A program made the translations under genes and the position numbers. DNA of 64,000 nucleotides from Gymnothorax reevesii (Eukaryota > Chordata > Actinopteri > Anguilliformes > Muraenidae), in the NCBI GenBank assembly GCA_029721435.1, contig CM056573.1, positions 100,989,447 through 101,053,446 on the forward strand, in the 5' to 3' direction. Positions 57,595 through 64,000 of this stretch are shown here, piece by piece (position 1 is the stretch's first letter; each line of letters opens with the position of its first letter). The notes below the pieces were generated by a model. That model saw only the letters and a program-made list of their open reading frames with translations. It searched no databases and had not been told where the DNA came from.

Positions 57595-58093
57595 TGTGAT
57601 GTGAATAGAGGCCACTAAATGGCAGTATTTACCTTTCTTTTATTAGGCCCAGACTGGAGCTAGGTTTAGACATGTCCTGGGCATGTCTGGGGCAAGTCCC
57701 CGAAAATTAAAAAAAAGAGGTCTAAATGTGGGTGGGGTCTGCAAAAGAGTATATAACGAAAAGAATTGAGACAGTAAAGTAGTAGGAGAAATTGCAAGGA
57801 GAAGGATAAATGTGGCCAGACCTGTCATTCTGTTCAAGACCTGTGAAGTTTTTAGTGGATTTTTGCCTGTGTTAGAGTTTTTCCCTCACCCAGGACATCA
57901 CCAAGCAACCTACAAAAGGGACTGTAAAGATTTCTGTTTTTTTGTATATATCTAATCTTGGTCAGAAAATTAGTTAAGTCGTTATTGTCAAGTTGTTGTC
58001 TTTGATAATTAAATGTGTATAAGTTTTAAAAACTGTGTCTGTCATCCCTTGCTGTTGCTGTTGTAAATGTAATAACAAATTGGGGCCATAACA
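57595..58093 (+). repeat. 5' LTR of Gmr1-like Gypsy copy 2
   Basis: It begins TGTGATGTGAATAGAGGCCAC and ends GGGGCCATAACA. Inside it has AGTATATAACG (TATA-like) near 57750. It pairs with 63154-63664. Confidence 0.92.
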
Positions 58094-58096
58094 AAT

Positions 58097-58114
58097 TGTG
58101 GGCTCGTCCGGGAT
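58097..58114 (+). other. Primer binding site, tRNA-Pro type
   Basis: TGTGGGCTCGTCCGGGAT differs at one position from the complement of the 3' end of tRNA-Pro (TGGGGGCTCGTCCGGGAT). Confidence 0.85.
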
Positions 58115-58213
58115 AGACCATTGTGTGATTCATAAATTGAAAATCTAACATTTCAAACTGTAAAATTGTTTTTTTGAATTTTCCAATATAAACATATTGA
58201 CAGATCAACAGCA

Positions 58214-59477
58214 ATGGATGATTTCTTGGCATCTCCAACCGTTGAGGTTTTGAAGTCTTTTAAAAAGACAGAACTGCTAGAAATTTGCAGACATTTAGAG
58301 CTGACAGAGGTAAAACCAGCCATGCGAAAAGCAAGACTGGCTAGAGAGATAGTTGAATATTACTTTGATGAAAATGTGTTTGCACCCGGAGATCTGGAAC
58401 AGTTTCCAGTGGAAAATCCAAATATAGAAATGGAACTCAAATTAAAACTGCTAGAGATTGAAAGGGAAGAAAAAGAAAAACAAAGACAGTTTGAGTTAGA
58501 AAAATTAGCAAGAGAAGAGAAAATGAAAGGGAGGAAAGAGAAAAAGAAAGGGAGGAAAGAGAAAAAGAAAGGAGGAAAAAGAAAGAAAGGGAGGAAAGGG
58601 AGGAAAAAGAAAAAAGGGAGAATTTGAGAGAGAGAAAGAGGAAAGAGCAGAAAGAGAGAGACAGAGAGAGAGATTTTGAATTAGAGAAATTCGATAGAGA
58701 AGAAAGACTCCAAATGGAGCAACTAAAAATAAAAATAGCAACAGAAAATAAATTTTGGGCTAGCCAGGAGGAAAAACTGGTGCCTCCATTTTCAGAAAAG
58801 GATGTTGACAACTATTTCCAGTGGTTTGAAAAGGTAGCAAAGAGTTGCCAGTGGCTAAAGGAAAGCTGGCCTCTGATGTTGCAAACTGTCCTAAAGGGTA
58901 AAGCTCAACAAGCCTATTCAGCTTTGTCTGCAGATGATTCCTCTGATTATGAGGTTGTCAAAAAGGTTATTTTGAGAGCTTATGAGTTGGTTCCAGAGGC
59001 TTACCGACAGAAATTCAGAGGTCTGAAGAAATCTGAAAATCAGACTTATGTGGAATTTGCTTATGAGAAGAAAGTTAGCTTTGAGCGCTGGTGTACTTCT
59101 ATGGCGGTCAAGGATGATTTCAACTCACTAAAAGAGATGGTGTTAGTTGAAGAATTCAAGAACTGTGTTAAAGATGATATTAAGACCTACCTTAATGAGA
59201 AGCAAGCACTGAATTTGCAATCAGCTGCCAAATTTGCAGATGAATATGTTCTCACACATAAGTCCAAATTTCAGTCTAGAAGTAAAAATAGATGGTCCCA
59301 ATTTCAGAAAAAGGGTTACGGTGATACCCAAGATTCCTCACCCAAAGACAAAGACAAAGCTGGTGATGGTGCTCAGAAATCCAGTAACAGTCTGATCAAA
59401 ATGTAAAAGCTGACAGTGACAAAAGTGGTCTAGTTTGCAGTTACTGCAAGAAATCTGGTCATGTTAAAACTAACTGC
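58214..59477 (+). pseudogene. Gmr1-like gag with SAP-like start, SCAN-like capsid and zinc knuckle
   Basis: It starts MDDFLASPTVEVLKSFKKTE with LLEICRHLELTEVKPAMRKA, resembling a SAP-type helix pair. A long charged linker (EREEKEKQRQFELEKLAREE, repeated GRKEKKK) follows, then the capsid: VPPFSEKDVDNYFQWFEKVA, LKGKAQQAYSALSADDSSDY, VPEAYRQKFRGLKKSENQTY and CVKDDIKTYLNEKQALNLQS. This capsid region is the known ancestor of the vertebrate SCAN domain. The zinc knuckle CSYCKKSGHVKTNC is at 59436-59477. Frameshifts occur in the purine-rich linker (about 58500-58640) and by one lost base near 59389. The protease is in the same frame as the knuckle. Confidence 0.92.
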
Positions 59478-60137
59478 TGGTTCCTTAAAGCTAAGAAAGA
59501 AAAAGAAAAGGATACCAAACCAAATGCCTTTGTGAAAACAAGGTTAGAAACCCCTGTAGTAGATGACCGATCTGCTAAATTGCCCGCTTCTTGTGGGGCT
59601 AAAAAGCCTGATACAGCTGACTTCGTGAGGGAGGAATTTCTTCCATTTGTGTCAGAGGGATTTGTGGCTCTGAATGAGCATACTACTCCTGTCCCCATAT
59701 ATATCCTAAGGGATACCGGAGCTTCTCAGTCACTTTTGTTGAAGGACTCCTTGGGGTTACGTGATGAGACTGCTTCAGGGGATTTCATACTTGTACAAGG
59801 TATTGAAGGGAGGACTGTATCTGTACCCCTGCACTCTATATTCTTGAAGTCAGATTGAGTTACAGGACAGGTAAAGGTGGGACTTATGTCAAGTCTACCT
59901 ATAAAGGGTGTTTCTCTGTTGCTAGGCAATGACCTGGCTGGGGGCAAAGTAGTTCCCCCTGTACATCTTACTTCACAGCCGAGCACTGAAGATGGGGATG
60001 AGGACCCATCTCTGTATCCTTCTTGCGCAGTGACTCATGCTATGGCCAAGAAGGCTAAAGAAGATGTTGTGGTGCCGTCCAGCACATTGAATAGTCAGGA
60101 CTCAGGTGGTTCGCCTCATGACTCTGATTGACCTACT
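59478..60137 (+). pseudogene. Gmr1-like protease region
   Basis: The active-site motif LRDTGASQSLLL (DTGA at 59712-59723) marks the aspartic protease, followed by FILVQGIEGRTVSVPLHSIF and, later, LLLGNDLAGGKVVP. In-frame TGA stops stand at 59856-59858 and 60129-60131. It continues in the same frame into the integrase. Confidence 0.9.
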
Positions 60138-61679
60138 ATGGTTTCTCCGTTTGAGAACTTATCAGACACTTTTATCAGTTCATTGTTCAGCCAGCCAGAT
60201 GGATTTGGTGATTCTGATGTGTCTGGAGACTTGTCTCTGTTCAGAAAGCGGTTGATTGAGGAGCAAGCTAATGATCCTGAAATTTGTGCACTGAGGAGGA
60301 GAGCCCTTCCTGATAAAGAAATAGACGCAGTTCCAGTTGGTTATTATCTCAAGGATGGTGTGTTGATGCGGAAGTGGCGCCCTCCTGATATACCTGCTAA
60401 TGCAGATTGGGCAGTGGTCAGGCAAATTGTTGTTCCGAAGGTCTACAGGAATGAGATCTTAACAATGGCTCATAGTTTACCTTTAGGAGGTCATCTTGGT
60501 GTTAAGAAGACTGTTGATAAGATCATGAAACACTTCTTTTGGCCTGGGCTTCGGAAAGACGTTTCCAACTTTTGCAAAACCTGTCACACTTGTCAGGTAG
60601 TTGGAAAACACCAGTTAGACCCACCTGTAGCTCCATTGCAGCCTATCCCAGCATTTGGGGAGCCCTTTTCTAAGGTCATTGTTGATTGTGTTGGTCCATT
60701 ACCTAAGACTAGATCTGGAAATCAGTACTTGTTGACAATCATGTGTGCATCTACCAGATTCCCCGAAGCCATACCTCTACGTAACATCAAGGCAACTGCA
60801 ATCTCGAAGGCTTTGATAAAGTTCTTCACGTTGTTTGGCCTTCCCAGGGAAATTCAGTCAGACTAAGGTAGCAATTTCACTTCTGGTTTGTTTCAGCAGG
60901 TTGTGTATGAACTAGGTGCAAAGCAGATTCTTTCTATTGCCTATCATCCAGAAAGTCAGGGTGCCTAAGAGCGGTTTCATTCCACTCTCAAGACAATGAT
61001 GAGGACTTATTGTTTTGACCATGAGAAAGACTGGGATGAAGGTGTTCATTTGCTGTTGTTTGCAGCTAGAGAAGCAGTGCAGGAGTCTACTGGATTCAGT
61101 CCGTTTGAGCTAGTGTTTGGCCATGAAGTGAGAGGACCTTTGCTATTGTTGAGTGAACAATGGCAAGAGAAAGAACCGCACATCAGTCTGTTAGACTATG
61201 TTAGCAAGTTCAAAGAAAGACAGCGTGCAGCTTGTGACCTAGCCAAAGAGAACTTGAAATCAAGTCAGGGAAAAATGAAAACTTGGTATGATCATAAGGC
61301 TAGAAGCCGTGAGTTTAAACAAGGAGATAAGGTTCTTGTGTTGTTTCCCTTGCAGTCCAATCCATTACAGGCTAGATTTCATGGTCCTTATGAAATTCTG
61401 ACAAAACTCAATGATCTCAATTACATTGTGAAGACTCCAGATAGGAGAAAACCAAAACAGTTGTGTCACATTAACATGCTGAAGCCTTATCATGACAGAA
61501 ATGCTAGAGTTGCAGCTGTCACTTCAGATTCTCCTATGGCCGAGACGAGTGAAGATGAGGGGGAGTTTCAAGATGATGAACCTAGAATTAAAGCTGAAGT
61601 TCTTTCATGTAAATTGTCAAATTCTGAAGTGTTGCAAAATCTTGATGTAAAACTCCAGCACTTAGAACCCTCACAGTGA
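60138..61679 (+). pseudogene. Gmr1-like integrase (upstream of RT)
   Basis: The zinc domain has HSLPLGGHLGVKKTVDKIMK and FCKTCHTCQ (HHCC). The core has FSKVIVDCVGPLPKTRSGNQ (first Asp) and LPREIQSD followed by TAA (60864-60866) where the next residue of the D-x-G block should be. The GAxERFHSTLKTMM block (catalytic Glu) has TAA at 60966-60968. The C-terminal part has GFSPFELVFGHEVRGPLLLL, FKQGDKVLVLFPLQ and RFHGPYEILTKLNDLNYIVK. It ends at TGA 61677-61679. All parts are in one frame; only the stops break it. Confidence 0.93.
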
Positions 61680-61689
61680 GATCAGTTTG

Positions 61690-62390
61690 AGAGGTTGATC
61701 AAGATAGTATGAGGATCTGTTTCCTGATGTTCCAAAAAGAGTTTCTATAGCCTCTCATGATGTAGATGTTGGTGATGCCAAACCAATAAAACAGCATCCG
61801 TACCGGATGAATCCTGAAAAGAGAAAGATTGCTGAGAAAGAGGTTGAGTACATGTTAGAACATGATACTATCAGACCCTCCGTGCTAGTTCCAAAACCTG
61901 ATGGAAGTACTAGATCCTGTACAGATTATCGCAAAGTCAATGCTGTAACTAGAACTGATGTGTTTCCAATAACTAGGATTGATGATTGTATTGATAGGGT
62001 AGGGCAAGCAAAGTTTCTGACCAAGATTGATTTATTGAAGGGTTATTGGTGTATGCCTTTAACTGAGAGGGCCAAGAGCATCTCTGCTTTTGCCACACCA
62101 TCTGGGTTGTACCAGTATGAAGTCCTACCCTTTGGGATGAAAAATGCCCCAGCCACATTCCAAAGGATGATACAGTCTACAATCGCCGGATTGCCACACA
62201 CGGTTGCATACATCGATGACCTGATCACATGGAGTGACTCCTGGGAAGAACATCTAAAAGATGTAGAGACGTTGCTCCAGCGCCTGACCCAGGCTAACCT
62301 GACTGTTAACTAGAACAAGAGTGACTTTGGTTGTGCTACTGTCACCTATCTTGGCTACGTCATGGGCCAGGTAAGGTGGCACCCATAAAT
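61690..62390 (+). pseudogene. Gmr1-like reverse transcriptase
   Basis: It is in a different frame from the integrase (shift near 61700). It reads HPYRMNPEKRKIAEKEVEYM, SVLVPKPDGSTRSCTDYRKV, FLTKIDLLKGYWCMPLTERA (first Asp), YEVLPFGMKNAPATFQRMIQ and VAYIDDLITWSDSWEEH (YIDD at 62209-62220). A TAG follows LTVN at 62311, then NKSDFGCATVTYLGYVMGQ, then a frameshift into the RNase H frame. Confidence 0.93.
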
Positions 62391-63016
62391 GCTAAAGTCC
62401 AAGCCATCATGGACTTTCCCGTTCCTGACAACAAAAAAGCTTTGCGCCGCTTCCTTGGAATGATCGGGTACTACCGCAAGTTCTGCAAGAACTTTGCTGA
62501 GATTGCTCTCAGTCTAACTAACCAACTGAAGAAAGGCGTAAAGTTCACTTGGGATGATGCATGCCAGAGAGACTTCGATCGCCTGAAGTCTCTGCTGTGT
62601 CACTTGCCCGTGCTCAAATCTCCTGACTTCAACAAACCGCTCTCAATCGCGGTCGATGCTAGCGACCAAGCTTGTGGATCTGTGCTCCTACAGAGAAGTG
62701 ACTCTGATGACATTGAGCATCCCGTGGCATACTTCTCCAGGAAGTTCAATCGCCACCAAAGGAACTATTCCACAATAGAGAAGGAGCTGTTGGCTCTGGT
62801 CCTTTCTTTACAACACTTTGAGGTTTACGTTTGTACAGGACAAAAGCCAATGATTGTGTACACTGACCAGAATCCGTTCATGTTTTTGAGTAAGATGAAA
62901 AACAAGAATCGGAGATCGTTGAATTGGGGTTTGATTTTACAGGAGTTTGACTTGGAAATTAAGCATGTGAAGGGTACACAGACAATGTAATTGCTGATTG
63001 CTTATCCCGTGAATGA
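62391..63016 (+). pseudogene. Gmr1-like RNase H
   Basis: The RT thumb/connection DNKKALRRFLGMIGYYRKFC leads into RNase H: LSIAVDASDQACGSVLLQRS (Asp), YFSRKFNRHQRNYSTIEKEL (Glu) and MIVYTDQNPFMFL (Asp). It ends LEIKHVKGTQ, then a frameshift and IADCLSRE with the TGA at 63014-63016. This is the last coding part before the purine tract. Confidence 0.93.
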
Positions 63017-63143
63017 ATATGTACATATATATCATGTGTTTATTTGAATATTGTATGATATGTATATATAGACAAGTGTTCACTTAACCATTTTGTATTG
63101 AAAAGAAAAATTTTGCCTTTATGAGTCAAAATTTTTCCCTTTT

Positions 63144-63153
63144 GGAATGGAGG
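63144..63153 (+). other. Polypurine tract
   Basis: GGAATGGAGG lies directly before the 3' LTR, the expected position of the plus-strand primer. Confidence 0.75.
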
Positions 63154-63664
63154 TGTGATGCGAATAGAGGCCACTAGATGGCAGTATTTACCTTTTTTTT
63201 TTTATTCAGCCCAGACTGGAGCTTGGTTTCATGTCCTGGGCATGTCTGGGGAAAGTCCCAGAAAATAAAAAAAGAGGTCTAAATGTGGGTGAGGTCTGCA
63301 AAAGAGCATATAAGGAGTAGAACTGAGACAGTAAAGTAGTAGGAGAAATTGCAAGGAAAAGGATAAATGTGACCAGACCTGTCATTCTGTTCAAGACCTG
63401 TGAAGCTTGCTTTTAGTGGATTTTTGCCTGTGTTAAGAGTTTTTCCCTCACCCAGGACATCACCAAGCAACCTATTAAAGGGACTGTAAATATTTTCTGT
63501 TTTTTGGAAATCAGTCTTGGTCATTAGTTGTAGATATTAGATTTGTCATTATTGTTAGTTGTTGTCTTTGTTAATTAAATGTGTATAAGTTTTAAAAACT
63601 GTGTCTGTCATCCCTTGCTGTTGCTGTAGTGTTGTAAATGTAATAACAAATTGGGGCCATAACA
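63154..63664 (+). repeat. 3' LTR of Gmr1-like Gypsy copy 2
   Basis: TGTGATGCGAATAGAGGCCAC to GGGGCCATAACA; the same order of blocks as 57595-58093 with scattered substitutions and small indels. Confidence 0.92.
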
Positions 63665-64000
63665 ATACAATTATGGTTATTAATCCTGCGGACAAAGGTG
63701 GAGCGAATGCGCTACAAGATCTAGACCCTTACAGTAAAATAAGTCCAGAGATGGTTGGATACAGGCTTCAAAATTAATTACTACAAGATCCTGCTGAAGT
63801 ATTCCTAAGGAAAAATGTTTGATATTTACAAAACAGGCTTAAAAAAAAACAAAAAAAAAAAAAACATGTTCAACTCAAAGCCCAAATTTGACTTTTTATT
63901 CAGTCATTTTATTGGCTATATGATGCTTATATCACCGTTTTATACATAACTCAAATGGTATGTAACCTGCGCAGGCTCCCTCTATAGGCTACTGCGTCTG
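63665..64000 (+). other. Possible Penelope-like fragment, then unassigned sequence
   Basis: Right after the LTR the plus strand reads MVINPADKGGANALQDLDPY, and then, after a stop, LLQDPAEVFLRKN. I-x-PADKGGA is a recurrent motif of Penelope-like reverse transcriptases. Too little is in the window to be sure. A-rich runs at 63840-63864. Confidence 0.35.

Larger units (their letters stand above)
57595..63664 (+). mobile_element. Gmr1-like Ty3/Gypsy retrotransposon, two LTRs, dead
   Basis: It has a 5' LTR, a tRNA-Pro-type primer site, gag, protease, integrase, RT, RNase H, a purine tract and a 3' LTR, in that order. The integrase stands before the RT, the reverse of normal Ty3/Gypsy order and diagnostic of Gmr1-like elements first known from cod. 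All coding parts have stops or frameshifts. No target duplication is visible: flanks read ...CCCAC and ATACA.... Confidence 0.95.

Overview
The window reads as non-coding chromosomal DNA of a ray-finned (teleost) fish. It is densely packed with fish-type transposable elements (Tc1-like, hAT, L1, L2, CR1-type LINEs, Ty3/Gypsy of the Gmr1 type, BEL/Pao, Helitron and many MITEs), has no operon-like gene packing, and carries microsatellites. The only host gene I can support is globin X, on the minus strand. Its first coding exon is at 48259-48428 and its second at 11767-11874. The exons share a matching split codon, good splice signals and continuous globin X protein sequence. They are separated by one intron of about 36.4 kb. 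The exons carrying the proximal histidine and the C-terminus should lie left of position 1; I did not see them in 1-11766.

Layout. 1-11766 (next globin X intron): a deleted hAT element with a transposase N-terminus (1-1240), two MITEs, a ~188-bp satellite array (about 3120-5560), a hairpin element (about 6150-6500), a long imperfect inverted duplication (7400-8960) with MITEs in it, and a dead Tc1-like element (about 9985-11516). 11767-11874: globin X exon 2. 11875-48258 (intron 1): a Harbinger-like MITE, a hAT with 8-bp target duplication (13801-14710), a multi-layer nest inside an L1 (15229-21040), a broken Gmr1-like Gypsy copy (23088-25060) joined to a CR1-type LINE (25066-33650, itself carrying a 1.58-kb hAT and a 1.4-kb inverted-repeat composite), a Helitron fragment carrying a small RecQ-helicase element (33650-35300), more Tc1 pieces, a nearly complete dead Tc1 (39854-41447), and another Tc1 copy containing a second Tc1 and an L2 LINE (about 42900-46590). 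48259-48428: globin X exon 1.

48429-64000 (upstream of globin X): a hAT foldback 510 bp from the start codon, a dead Tc1, a short two-LTR BEL element with a perfect 5-bp target duplication (51846-53701), a TA microsatellite, an old minus-strand Gypsy integrase (56165-57594), and a two-LTR Gypsy (57595-63664). In the latter the integrase lies before the reverse transcriptase, the hallmark gene order of Gmr1-like elements.

None of the transposon proteins appears intact: every one has stops, frameshifts or deletions. The interest is in the hidden globin X exons, the gene order and SCAN-like capsid of the Gypsy element, the nested and interlocked insertions, and several non-autonomous families that recur through the window. 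All family calls come from reading motifs; no database search was run.
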